Source: Paenibacillus glycinis
Lineage (GTDB): Bacteria; Bacillota; Bacilli; Paenibacillales; Paenibacillaceae
Length of the DNA stretch: 64,000 nt
Direction of reading: 5' to 3'
Assembly (NCBI RefSeq): GCF_009909185.1
Contig: NZ_JAAAMV010000036.1
Location: 1-64,000 of the forward strand
Position 1 is the first letter of the stretch. Each line of letters begins with the position of its first letter. Positions 19,201-25,745 of the stretch are shown in pieces. The notes below the pieces were generated by a model, which had not been told where the DNA came from, searched no databases, and saw only the letters and a program-made list of their open reading frames with translations. The translations under genes were made by a program, and so were the position numbers.

Positions 19201-20496
19201 CGTGAACCCGCCCGGCACGTCGAAATGCTCGAACGGATCCGCGGCGTTGCCGTTGATGCCGTAATGATCGGACACGGCGGCGTTAATAATGAAATAATTG
19301 CCGTATTCCCAGCTGAATGGCAGCGTCTTGTGACGCGTCACTTCCACGTTGTCGCAGTAATAGTACGTCCAATCCTTCGTGATGTAGACCGCCAGCGTAT
19401 GGAAGCCCATCGCCAAATTGATATTGTTGAACGCGGACGTGTCGAGGTTGGCGCTGTAGCCGCCGCCCAGCTTGCTGGCGTCGTAGCCCGCGGCCGCCGG
19501 CTTGTCGTACCCCCATGGATGCCAGGCGATTTGATAGCCGGAAGGCGTGCCCAAGTAACCTTCGATAATATCCAATTCGTCGCTCGGCTGATTCGCGAGA
19601 TTCGGATTCTGAACGTAGCCGTTCGCCGTCAACGTCCAGAACGCCGGCCACATGCCCGGATTCGGCCCGAAGAACATCCGCGCTTCGAAGTATTGATTGC
19701 GTCCGCCCTCCGTATGGAAGCCGCCGCCCGCCTGGTCCATGGAGGACAGGTAGCCGGTGCTGACTTTCTGCTTCCAATAGTCGTCGCGGACGTAGCCCGT
19801 CGGGTGATAGACCGTCGACAGCTTCATGTATTCGTCGTCGTCGATCGAGAACGGATTGTTCGGGCCGTCGGCATCCTCGAACGCCGCCCAGCCGAACATG
19901 CCGCCGCGCGCCTCGTCCACCTTGGCCGACGCGTACGTCGCGCCGATGCCGGTCTTGTTGATCGTCGGCATCGTCTTGAAATCGTCCGTGAAGACGGCGT
20001 CCATGCCGCTCGTCACCGGGTTGACCGGCGCGTTGTCGAGCCCGGCCCGCCAGTGCACGCCGACCTTATTGTTCAGCTGCAGGTAGGCATTGTCGATTTC
20101 GGTGCCGTTCTGGAACACCTGGATACGCACGGCAATCGGACCGTACGGATACTCGGAAGCGGGGAATTGGACGCTTCCGTCGCCGTTCGCGAGCGTGACG
20201 TCGCCGACGAGATCCTTCGTGCCGTTCGTGGTATTGTTCAAATCGCCCGGCTGCTTCTGCGAATAGACCTTCGCGGTCGTGCCGAGCGCGTTATGGAACG
20301 TAATCGTAATGACGTTGCTCGTAATGTCCGAGCGATATGCCGGAGACGTGACCGTGGTGAAGCGGTCGCCGTCATCGCCGGCAGCCCGGACCGTTCTTGG
20401 AAAGCCGAAGCCGATAAAGGTCGAAATAAGCATGGAAAACGTCAGCAAAAACGCCATGGCACGATGAAGCCGTCCCCATTCGCGCTTGATTCCCAT
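13276..20496 (-). CDS. Giant secreted enzyme: two GH16 domains, CBM9-like, cohesin-like, FIVAR, dockerin-like
   Basis: This 2406-aa secreted protein starts at ATG 20496, with GGGAGG seven bases upstream. Domains in order: signal peptide (1-38); beta-sandwich (46-147); GH16 (150-450, motif ELDIIE at 307-312); Ig-like (453-560); repeat A1 (567-707); Ig-like (713-816); repeats A2 (831-968) and A3 (976-1119); Ig-like (1124-1220); second beta-sandwich (1228-1325); second GH16 (1329-1611, ELDIIE at 1486-1491); Ig-like (1617-1712); CBM9-like (1820-2026); cohesin-like (2036-2185); two FIVAR repeats (2189-2263, 2268-2343); degenerate dockerin-like end (2350-2402). Both GH16 sites keep the E-x-D-x-x-E acid pair, so both should cleave beta-glycans (beta-glucan, agar-like or similar). 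The first and second sandwich/GH16 blocks look like an internal duplication. No SLH domain is present; attachment may go through the SLH protein next door. Confidence 0.92.
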   Translation of the reverse strand: MGIKREWGRLHRAMAFLLTFSMLISTFIGFGFPRTVRAAGDDGDRFTTVTSPAYRSDITSNVITITFHNALGTTAKVYSQKQPGDLNNTTNGTKDLVGDVTLANGDGSVQFPASEYPYGPIAVRIQVFQNGTEIDNAYLQLNNKVGVHWRAGLDNAPVNPVTSGMDAVFTDDFKTMPTINKTGIGATYASAKVDEARGGMFGWAAFEDADGPNNPFSIDDDEYMKLSTVYHPTGYVRDDYWKQKVSTGYLSSMDQAGGGFHTEGGRNQYFEARMFFGPNPGMWPAFWTLTANGYVQNPNLANQPSDELDIIEGYLGTPSGYQIAWHPWGYDKPAAAGYDASKLGGGYSANLDTSAFNNINLAMGFHTLAVYITKDWTYYYCDNVEVTRHKTLPFSWEYGNYFIINAAVSDHYGINGNAADPFEHFDVPGGFTRYGNEADTYVDWVRVYQDAPGTVRFESDSSVKALSGDVVRVNVSRNDAAKALSGNYRVDAPAGWKIMNGEQFVDMSGTYNAPFAAGASSDTLTFLVPNDYDETANITITPVTGGGTSYSPIVVSATATGATGELIRVDSSTYPYRNTGGGDQGSWATYDPSTNLETYFNFIEGGWWRDGWSWMYVNENASTAMEFKFNGTTISLDMTKCSECGEGDIYLDGQLQQHIDTNATSDQTVRIFEKSGLADGDHTLKIMGANSTVTRYLRIAGFEFRHFEDPNTPKFWTEDTFFKAAPGDEIAVDINRNGAAGTRFGTYGLTFPTSGWQVKVGDNWQAATSQSFSTNHYEDTIQLKVPSNYASKNGQVVITPTSSDGTYDPMKVTVQAPDAPEAPAITGVGEKRTVDSTTYPYVNATGGTDGAWTSFNHSSQPIDYFAFHGNWWKDSWAWMYITAGTDQDVTFNFEGDAVGLYARYIDGGSAFDVYIDGVKQGSVDTNGSSGKKRVFSKSGLPVGNHALKLVVTRPGGSIVLEGFEYDYVKSNEIQTIRVDSTTYPYKSTSGGDGGNWGQFDITTQAKDYFTTTGGWWHDSWGYMYDNANNNGDVNAFTFDGTAVSVFMRTYDKGGLLDVYLDGVFQTTIDSKTAATVSNAKVFEKTGLRGGQHKLELKVKTDANGGRETAIVDGFEYVYDPNAAVPGFAAPASLNVVQGENASIAITRDEAAQGMAGTYEVTFPDSNWSVVSGGSFSAGSASDTIVVSVPASYALPNGTIKIAPIVDGIKYAEQTVSVVAPKIPLPDLVTLQSPAYRAELDGESTLNFTAKGGYAAAAGYMLHQPDAGHSDSSGYIVKLADVTLDGDGKGSITFDADQYPHGPVAVKVTATKADGSKTIEDYFQFYNTGGVDWNMGLENAPMPSQLNGLDMQVTFEDDYKTMPTISKTGIDGQGQRTTYASHKPDYKDYGNALFADRGSAYDPFEQVEDYLKIKTKYYEEKLPASVDGYQRNYTTGFLSSVGDDGTGFRTKGYTEQYLEARFFVGANPGQWPAFWTLTGVNDEATDELDIIEAYPPNVSGYSIATHPWGYDNLDGGGKAVNTVDLIGSDAGNISMGFHTYGVLVAEDYTTYYFDNKEVYKQKTLPLSWRKGSYFLINNAMTQSDAFPPGYGFDRYGDQSDMYIDWVRVYEQPADPADAIFDTAVFSPVNVTPGQDISLDINRVSDGAKALSGTYQVEMPQGWTIVSGAAFGAGASKDTLVLHVPDNYAKYTYDLKITPVANGTNYKTLTVQTKNTDDSIGVEIYPAQNAAKDGYDVKVALTNKHDSGSVAGGTVQVAAPAAAAGSYGFVDIAGGTTQYVTIPAAMLSADGRTHFTFHITNADGYDRTFDKDISDLTATRVDPEHPILVGGALDGTIEADAWSGSQVIHMDGAQSGDRSGDQYVKWDDDYLYLAVQVTDDVHSMSAANVYDSWGADSLQVSFDPERPGRTATSDNHPRFIASLNAATGESALGNETWGPVTTGNLNDIKYKFTRDEANHMTNYVVAFPWNSILTDARKPATADLTDLGISVIVNDNDGGGREGWISYMDGISTGKDPLKFGDLILSSSTSLQPEEPADTLHATIAAPASAHVGGPVDLNVGIAGVTDRFSIADLTVNYDPNKIAFETIADENGKRSLAENAIASLKDHFVVLGTAVKPELGQIRILMAGEGASNGVQTDGDLLTLHGSIKGDAAIGTTAVTLSNFTIGDEGATASVDTTGASAGIEIGNVDKNELSAAIDAAQSKHDAAVEGSQSGMYQPGAKAELQTAIDAAAAVRDNASATQQQVNEAAAALASAVTAFNGKAVVVNADKTALIAAINGAQSKHDAASEGTKLGKYAAGSKAALQTAINSAIAVRDSSATQSQVNQAVTDLNAAVQTFLTKLNTLVPGQTSITIKDLSLIVKYFGKKSTDEGWEAIAAADIFDSGEITIQSLAAVARMILDDWLAE

Positions 20497-20659
20497 TTGG
20501 CTACCTCCCTGAATAGATCGTAGTCTTGACTTGCGACAGACACTTTTCATTCCTTTTCTGCAGCGATCGCCCATTTGCCCGTCCTTGAACGTACTGCCTT
20601 CGAACCGGTTACCCCCTTCTTTCTCGGCTGGAAATGACAGCCATGCTTTGTCCATCATC

Positions 20660-20689
20660 ATTATAAAGAAATGATGTAAGCACTTACAT
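20660..20689 (-). promoter_or_regulatory. GH16 promoter with CcpA-type operator
   Basis: On the minus strand a TATAAT box lies at 20660-20665. An interrupted palindrome at 20674-20689 (ATGTAAG, two bases, CTTACAT) covers the expected -35 zone, where no good TTGACA is seen. TGTAAGCACTTACA resembles the catabolite-responsive element consensus (TGWAARCGYTWNCA), differing at the central CG. CcpA repression in good sugar, or binding of another LacI-type factor, is likely. The leader before the start codon would be about 155 bases. Confidence 0.6.
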
Positions 20690-20841
20690 AAGGTAATAAT
20701 CCAATTTCTATGGTAAACGTACGAAGTCCGTCCCCTTAGCCGGACTCCGATTCGACGACGGCCGAAGGTATCGCTTCCGCGTAAACAAGGCTTCGGCTTC
20801 GGACGAGCCCTCTTAGTCGGAGAAAATCCGACAAACGCAGC

Positions 20842-20882
20842 AAAAAATCCCCGTTCGCGGCGCAGTGCCGCAAACGGGGATT
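20842..20882 (-). terminator. Rho-independent terminator of sdhC
   Basis: The arms AATCCCCGTT (20846-20855) and AACGGGGATT (20873-20882), with further GCGGC/GCCGC pairing inside, form a strong stem. On the minus strand it is followed by a T-rich run. It begins eight bases after the sdhC stop, so sdhC is transcribed alone. Confidence 0.88.
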
Positions 20883-20889
20883 CGCGTTG

Positions 20890-21558
20890 TCAGTGCAGCA
20901 GCTGCGATTGCGTGGCACCGGTCGAAGCCGTGAATTCCTCGCCGGTAAACGCGACCAGGGACAGAATCAACAGCGCGGAGATCGCCGCGAAGAGGATCAT
21001 GCAGAAGTAAGAGGATATTTTCTGGGCGCGCGGGGAAACCGTGATGCCCCAGCTGATCATGAACGCCCACAGGCCGTTGCTGAAATGAAAGACCGCCGAC
21101 AAGACGGCGATGACGTAGAGCGCGAAGTATGCGGGATGCGTGGCGATGCCATGCATCGTGGCGCCCAGCTCCTCATGCGTGACGTTGCCCAGATAAACCT
21201 GAACGCGTGTATTGTAGACATGCCAGAATACGAAGATGAACGTGAGCACGCCGGTTAGCCGCTGCAGCATGAATGCCCAATTGCGGCCGTACGAGTACTG
21301 TCCGGGATTCACGTTCGACTGGTAAGCCATATACAACCCGTAAACGCCGTGGAACAAAATCGGAAGATAGATGCCGAAAATCTCGAGCAAGGGCACGAGC
21401 GGCAGGCCGTTGATGAAATGCACGGCCCCCGTGAATCCCTCCGGCCCGCGCTCGAACGCCTGATAGTTGGCCAACGCGTGAACGACAATGAAGCCCCCGA
21501 GGGGGATTACCCCGAGCAGTGAGTGCAGCTTGCGCCAGTAGTACGAGTTTCGATTCAT
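20890..21558 (-). CDS. sdhC: Succinate dehydrogenase cytochrome b558 subunit, orphan
   Basis: The 222-aa protein is the Bacillus-type membrane anchor of succinate:menaquinone reductase, with five hydrophobic helices and four histidines in helix settings (VVHALANY, LFHGVYG, FWHVYNT, VFHFSNG), the expected ligands of two b hemes. In an intact complex it anchors the flavoprotein SdhA and iron-sulfur SdhB to the membrane and passes electrons to menaquinone. Start ATG 21558 follows AAGGAG by nine bases. In relatives the order is sdhC-sdhA-sdhB, but here a terminator follows at once and neither partner gene is present. It is therefore an orphan or second copy; the sequence itself shows no damage. 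Confidence 0.92.
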   Translation of the reverse strand: MNRNSYYWRKLHSLLGVIPLGGFIVVHALANYQAFERGPEGFTGAVHFINGLPLVPLLEIFGIYLPILFHGVYGLYMAYQSNVNPGQYSYGRNWAFMLQRLTGVLTFIFVFWHVYNTRVQVYLGNVTHEELGATMHGIATHPAYFALYVIAVLSAVFHFSNGLWAFMISWGITVSPRAQKISSYFCMILFAAISALLILSLVAFTGEEFTASTGATQSQLLH

Positions 21559-21627
21559 GCTGAAGAGCTCCTTTATGCACATCGAGTTTGGCGGAACCGA
21601 CATGACGATGTCCGCATCTATAAAACG

Positions 21628-21832
21628 AGACAGCGGAGCGGGATGTGACAGCACCTGCGAAGCGGGACGTGATAGCACCTGCGGAGCGGGTTGCGATAGT
21701 TCATTGGATGTGGCAGCACCTGCGGAGCGGGTTGTGATAGTCCCTGCGGAACGGAACGCGATAGTCCCTTCGAAACGGAAGCGGGATGCGACAATCCCCG
21801 CGGAACGGGACGCGACAATCCTTGACGGATCG
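21628..21832. repeat. 24-bp degenerate tandem repeat upstream of sdhC
   Basis: About eight head-to-tail units of 24 bp, with core GAYAGYMCCTGCGGARCGGG, fill much of the space between the sdhC start and the amidase terminator. Some units carry deletions or insertions (one shortened near 21700, one extended near 21775). The unit length is a multiple of three and both strands stay open for long stretches, so apparent reading frames here are by-products. Any effect on sdhC expression is unknown. Confidence 0.75.
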
Positions 21833-21871
21833 GCTGTCGTACCGCCCTGCTTGCTTACTATGCCTGTTCGC

Positions 21872-21913
21872 CAAAAAAATCCCCGCCAGCGGCAGGGCGC
21901 CGCGGGCGGGGAC
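21872..21913 (-). terminator. Rho-independent terminator of amidase gene
   Basis: Inverted arms (ATCCCCGCC and GGCGGGGACT, with GCGGC/GCCGC inside) sit just after the amidase stop and are followed on the minus strand by seven Ts. Confidence 0.85.
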
Positions 21914-21918
21914 TCGCG

Positions 21919-23379
21919 TTAACCGATGAAGCTCTTCAAGGACGGCGGACGCCGGAATTTCGTGCCCTGCTCGAACGCATAGGCGAGACGGATCAAGGTC
22001 GGCTCCTCGTAGGCTCTCGCCGTGAACGCGACCCCGAACGCAGGCCCGGCTTCCGTATAACCGGCCGGCACGGCGATCGACGGGTAACCCGCCCGCGCCG
22101 CGAGCCGCGAGCCGAAGTCCGCGGGGAACAGCAGCGCGTCCAGGCGGTGCTCCTTCATCGTCGCGTCGATGCCTTCTTCCTTGCACAAACGGATATCCGT
22201 CGCTCGGTCGTTCAAGTAACGCACGTCGGTCAACGTGCCCGATGAATGGTATTCCGCGTTGATCAGCGTTTTTTGCCCGTATTTCAACGTTTCGACGGGG
22301 TGCTCGTGGTTGAAGGCGATGATTTCCTTCAGCGTGCGCATCGGGGCGCCCGGACCGAGCTTCGAGAGGTAGGCGTTCAGGGAAGCCTTGAATTCGTTCA
22401 GCAGCACGGTGGAGTAGACGATGCTGCGGGCCGTGACGATGTTCGCGGACTCGACGATGGTCGCGCCCATATCTCGCATGATCCCGACCGCCCGGTCGAA
22501 TATCGCCAGCTGCTCCTCGGTCAGTTCTTCGAAATAATAATCCCGCGGTATGCCGATTCTCGCGCCTTGCAGCCCTGCCGGATCGAGGAACGCCCGGTAG
22601 TCCTCCGGCTGCTTGCCGATGCCGCCGCCCATCGCCGCGTCGCGCTCGTCGTAACCCGTCATCGCTTGCAACAGCAGCACCGCGTCCGTGACCGTTCTGG
22701 CCATCGGCCCGGCGGTGTCCTGCGAGTTGGACAACGGGAGAATGCCCGTGCGGCTCAGCAGGCCGACCGTCGGCTTGATGCCGACGACCGAGCAAAGGTT
22801 GCTCGGGTTCAGAATCGATCCCGACGTCTCCGTGCCGACCGCCGCCGCGCAGAAGTTCGCCGCGACCGCGACGCCCGAACCCGCGCTCGATCCGCCGGTC
22901 GGCGTCGAGATGTTGTACGGGTTCATCACCTGCCCGCCGCGGGAGCTGTACCCGGACGGCATGCCTTCGGTCATCATGTTGGCGAACTCGGTCATGTTCG
23001 CTTTGCCGAGAATGACGGCGCCGGCCTCCCGCAGCTTCCGCACGATGAACGCATCCTCCGGCGCGTAGCTGTCGGCCAGCGCGAGGGAGCCGGCGCTCGT
23101 CGGCATTTTGTCGCCGGTGTCGACGTTATCCTTAAGCAGGACGGGGATGCCGTGCAGCGGACCTCGCGCGCCCGTCGTTTCCCGTTCCCGGTCCATCGCC
23201 TCCGCGATGAACAGCGCATCGGGATTGACCGCGAGCACGGAATTGACCAGCAGGCCGCTTTTGTCATGATCCGCGATTCGCTGCATGTATTTCAGCACCA
23301 ATTGCTTGGACGTCAGCTCGCCGGAAGCGAATGCCGCTTGAATGTCCGCGATCGTCGTTTCTTCGATTTCGAATGCCAC
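21919..23379 (-). CDS. Amidase signature family protein
   Basis: The 486-aa protein has the amidase signature catalytic set: lysine in PVLLKDNVDTGD (K83), the GGSSAGSG loop (162-169) holding the cis-serine, and the nucleophile in GTETSGSI (S188). Family members hydrolyse carboxamides, including amino acid, peptide and aryl amides, in the cytoplasm. The lack of neighbouring gatB/gatC argues against the tRNA amidotransferase GatA. Start: the GTG at 23379 is preceded by AAGGG eight bases upstream and gives VAFEIEETTIADIQAAF, a normal N-terminus; an upstream ATG at 23427 lacks a site. A phosphotransferase gene ends 51 bases upstream, so the two may be cotranscribed. Substrate unknown. Confidence 0.88.
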   Translation of the reverse strand: MAFEIEETTIADIQAAFASGELTSKQLVLKYMQRIADHDKSGLLVNSVLAVNPDALFIAEAMDRERETTGARGPLHGIPVLLKDNVDTGDKMPTSAGSLALADSYAPEDAFIVRKLREAGAVILGKANMTEFANMMTEGMPSGYSSRGGQVMNPYNISTPTGGSSAGSGVAVAANFCAAAVGTETSGSILNPSNLCSVVGIKPTVGLLSRTGILPLSNSQDTAGPMARTVTDAVLLLQAMTGYDERDAAMGGGIGKQPEDYRAFLDPAGLQGARIGIPRDYYFEELTEEQLAIFDRAVGIMRDMGATIVESANIVTARSIVYSTVLLNEFKASLNAYLSKLGPGAPMRTLKEIIAFNHEHPVETLKYGQKTLINAEYHSSGTLTDVRYLNDRATDIRLCKEEGIDATMKEHRLDALLFPADFGSRLAARAGYPSIAVPAGYTEAGPAFGVAFTARAYEEPTLIRLAYAFEQGTKFRRPPSLKSFIG

Positions 23380-23430
23380 GCCTATCACCCTTCCCGTTCC
23401 ATCGTTATAACCTTGCTTGACGCGCATCGA

Positions 23431-24429
23431 TCAGTAGCCGTCCATTTGTTCGGAAAGCGAGTCCCACTGCGCTTCGATCCAATGCATTTCTTCGACGAAT
23501 CGGGCAAGCATCCCACGCAGCTCGCTATCGCGCCGCACCTCCGCGCGCAGCCACCATAGGGATTCGATCACATAAAGCAAACGCAGCGATCTGCCGAGGA
23601 TGCCCTTCGGCGCTTCCGTCCGCCTGCGAAGCCCTTCGAAATAAGCCCGCGCCTCGTTGGATCGGATCCGCCCGTCGCGCAAGGTGCCCGACAGCACGAC
23701 GCGGGCGATGTCGATCTCGGGATAGGCCACGGCCATCCGGTCGAAGTCCACGATCCCGGCCACGCCATGCTCGCGCAGCACGAGGTTATCGACCCACAGG
23801 TCCCAGTGCAGCCAGCCGGTCGGACATGAATCGAAGATGCCGAAATCCAATGACGTCACGATGGCCTTCGACCGTTCCAGCCACGCCGTCACCGTCCGGT
23901 CTTCCGCGTCTTCGGCGTTCTTCCGATTCCGTTCCCATTCGCGCCAATACGCTGGCTTGTCCGGTTTCCAGGCAAGCTTGCCGGTCGGAACGTGGGTCCG
24001 CAGCCATTCGTGCATCCGCCCCGTCGCGTCGCCTAACGCGAACATTTGCGCGGCATTCAAGTACCCGGCTTCCGCCGTTTGTCCTTCCACCCAATCGAGC
24101 ACCGTATAGTACAGGCCCGACGGCGTTTCCTGTATGTATGTTCCCGCGTAGCCGTAGACGCCCGGACACGGTATGCCGGCTTCGCTCATCCGGTGCTGCA
24201 GCCCGAGATTCCGTTCCAATTCGCTCCGTCTGTCCGGACTGGCATGCAGCTTGTACCGGTCGGGGTGATAGTGCTTGACGAATAACGGCCCGCGGTCCGT
24301 CTCCAGCTTCCATTTGACGTTGAGCCAGCCCTTCTCGATCGGCATCGCGCCCGTCACGGACAGCCCGAAACGGCTTTCGAGCTGAGCGGCGATATCCTGC
24401 GCGGCGCGTTCTCTCGCGTTGTCGGTCAT
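23431..24429 (-). CDS. APH-family phosphotransferase (kinase-like)
   Basis: This 332-aa protein has the aminoglycoside/choline kinase-like fold: an N-lobe lysine (PLFVKHYHPDRYKL), the Brenner motif HWDLWVDNLVL (catalytic Asp in the H-x-D position) and the metal-binding VDFDRMAVAYPEIDIARV. Members phosphorylate small alcohols or sugars such as choline, homoserine, fructosamine or antibiotics. The start at ATG 24429 follows GGGAAG by eight bases; the upstream extension has no site. It lies between the dehydrogenase terminator and the amidase and may be cotranscribed with the amidase. The spore-coat CotS-like branch is an alternative. No substrate can be assigned. Confidence 0.8.
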   Translation of the reverse strand: MTDNARERAAQDIAAQLESRFGLSVTGAMPIEKGWLNVKWKLETDRGPLFVKHYHPDRYKLHASPDRRSELERNLGLQHRMSEAGIPCPGVYGYAGTYIQETPSGLYYTVLDWVEGQTAEAGYLNAAQMFALGDATGRMHEWLRTHVPTGKLAWKPDKPAYWREWERNRKNAEDAEDRTVTAWLERSKAIVTSLDFGIFDSCPTGWLHWDLWVDNLVLREHGVAGIVDFDRMAVAYPEIDIARVVLSGTLRDGRIRSNEARAYFEGLRRRTEAPKGILGRSLRLLYVIESLWWLRAEVRRDSELRGMLARFVEEMHWIEAQWDSLSEQMDGY

Positions 24430-24586
24430 CCGGCGATCTTCCCGTCCTTTCGTCGTATGGCGTCGTTGGCTCAATCCGATACGGCAAGCGCGTATCGGAT
24501 GCAAAGCCGCATTTTCCTTACCCATTTAGTATTCCCTGCAATCGGGCGCTTTTCCTTTGCGAGGAGAAGCCGTTCTTTCCTATCGC

Positions 24587-24619
24587 AAAAAGGCAACCGA
24601 CGCGAGGTCGGCTGCCTTT
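24587..24619 (-). terminator. Rho-independent terminator
   Basis: Arms AAGGCAACCGAC and GTCGGCTGCCTT flank a short loop, and the minus strand runs into TTTTT. It ends transcription of the D-2-hydroxyacid dehydrogenase gene 48 bases after its stop. Confidence 0.88.
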
Positions 24620-24666
24620 CGATTTTGCTGCGGCTTCGTCAATCCGGCGCCGCGGCATCCGACCGA

Positions 24667-25620
24667 TCAGCCCAGCACGTTCACGGGCGATCCGTTCAGG
24701 AACGCCTCGATATCCGCGACGACGCCGCGGAAGAAGCCGCGATAGGCCGCTTCGGTGACGTAACCGACGTGAGGCGTCGCCAGCACGTTCGGCAGCGAGC
24801 GCAGCGGATCGTCCGCCGGCAGCGGCTCCGTCTCGAATACGTCCAGCCCGGCTCCGGCGATCGTGCCGCCGCGCAGCGCCGCAACGAGCGCTTCCCTGTC
24901 GACGATCGGCGCGCGCGAAGTGTTGATAAGGTAGGCGGTCGGCTTCATAAGCCCGAGCTCGCGGGCGCCGATCAAGCCTCTCGAGCGATCGCCGAGCACG
25001 AGATGAATCGAGACGAAATCGCTGCTCTCCAGCAGCTCTTCCTTCGACGCGGCCAACCGCACCCCGGCGGCTTCGGCTTTGTCCGCGGTCAGATTCGGAC
25101 TCCACGCGGCAACCTCCATGCCGAACGCTTGGCCGATCCGCGCGACGTTGCTTCCGATATGGCCTAGTCCGAGCAGGCCGAGCCGCTTGCCGATCAGGTC
25201 GACGCCGATCGTGCTCTGCCATTGTCCGCCGCCGCGCAGCGCCTCGTTCTCCTGCACGAGCCTTCTCGCCAAGCCCAAGATCAGCGCCCACGTCAGCTCG
25301 GTCGTGCCTTCGCCGCCCCCGCGCGTTCCGCATACGACGATTCCGCGTTCCGCCGCGGCGGCCAGATCGACGGATGCGTTGCGCATGCCCGTCGTGACCA
25401 GCAGCTTCAACCGGGGAAGCCGCTCGAACAGCGTCCCGCGGAACGGCGTCCGTTCCCGCATGATGACGACGATCTCGCAATCTCCGATCGCGGCGGCCAA
25501 TTCGTCCTCGTTCCCGAAATGATCATGGAAGACCTTCACCTCGACGCGATCCGCGACAGCCGACCAGTCCGCCATCGACAAAGCAACCTGCTGGTAATCG
25601 TCCAATACGGCGCATTTCAT
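24667..25620 (-). CDS. D-2-hydroxyacid dehydrogenase
   Basis: The 317-aa protein has the NAD-binding motif GLLGLGHIGSNVARIGQAFG, the substrate arginine region NTSRAPIVD, the glutamate in AGAGLDVFETEPLP and the catalytic histidine in LATPHVGYVTEAAY. This set defines D-isomer-specific 2-hydroxyacid dehydrogenases, which reversibly reduce 2-keto acids with NAD(P)H. Candidate roles include glyoxylate/hydroxypyruvate reduction or phosphoglycerate-like activity, but at 317 residues it lacks the ACT domain of full-length SerA. It stands alone between a terminator and a divergent-free 125-base gap. The exact keto acid is unknown. Confidence 0.9.
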   Translation of the reverse strand: MKCAVLDDYQQVALSMADWSAVADRVEVKVFHDHFGNEDELAAAIGDCEIVVIMRERTPFRGTLFERLPRLKLLVTTGMRNASVDLAAAAERGIVVCGTRGGGEGTTELTWALILGLARRLVQENEALRGGGQWQSTIGVDLIGKRLGLLGLGHIGSNVARIGQAFGMEVAAWSPNLTADKAEAAGVRLAASKEELLESSDFVSIHLVLGDRSRGLIGARELGLMKPTAYLINTSRAPIVDREALVAALRGGTIAGAGLDVFETEPLPADDPLRSLPNVLATPHVGYVTEAAYRGFFRGVVADIEAFLNGSPVNVLG

Positions 25621-25745
25621 CTTCGCTTATCCTCCCCAGACCCAATATGCTCCCATGATCGCATACGGACGGGCGTTTGCCAAGTCTCCCTTCCTCTGCC
25701 TTACCTGCTCGAACGCGCCCCCGCACCGCGGCACCGCGCCCTCGG

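Noticed and set aside
17221..20523. An open frame of 1100 codons on the plus strand opposite the GH16 gene
   Set aside because: It is an antisense by-product of high GC content, rich in R, V, A and D with no domain pattern, and lies exactly opposite a well-supported gene.
21557..21922. Apparent small reading frame across the 24-bp repeats
   Set aside because: The repeat length is a multiple of three and stays open on both strands; no ribosome site or family pattern.
21919..23379. GatA subunit of the tRNA amidotransferase
   Set aside because: The amidase core matches, but gatB and gatC are absent nearby and the C-terminal region looks like a general amidase.
24667..25620. Phosphoglycerate dehydrogenase SerA
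   Set aside because: The protein is 317 residues with no ACT or ASB domain, so only the general dehydrogenase family is called.
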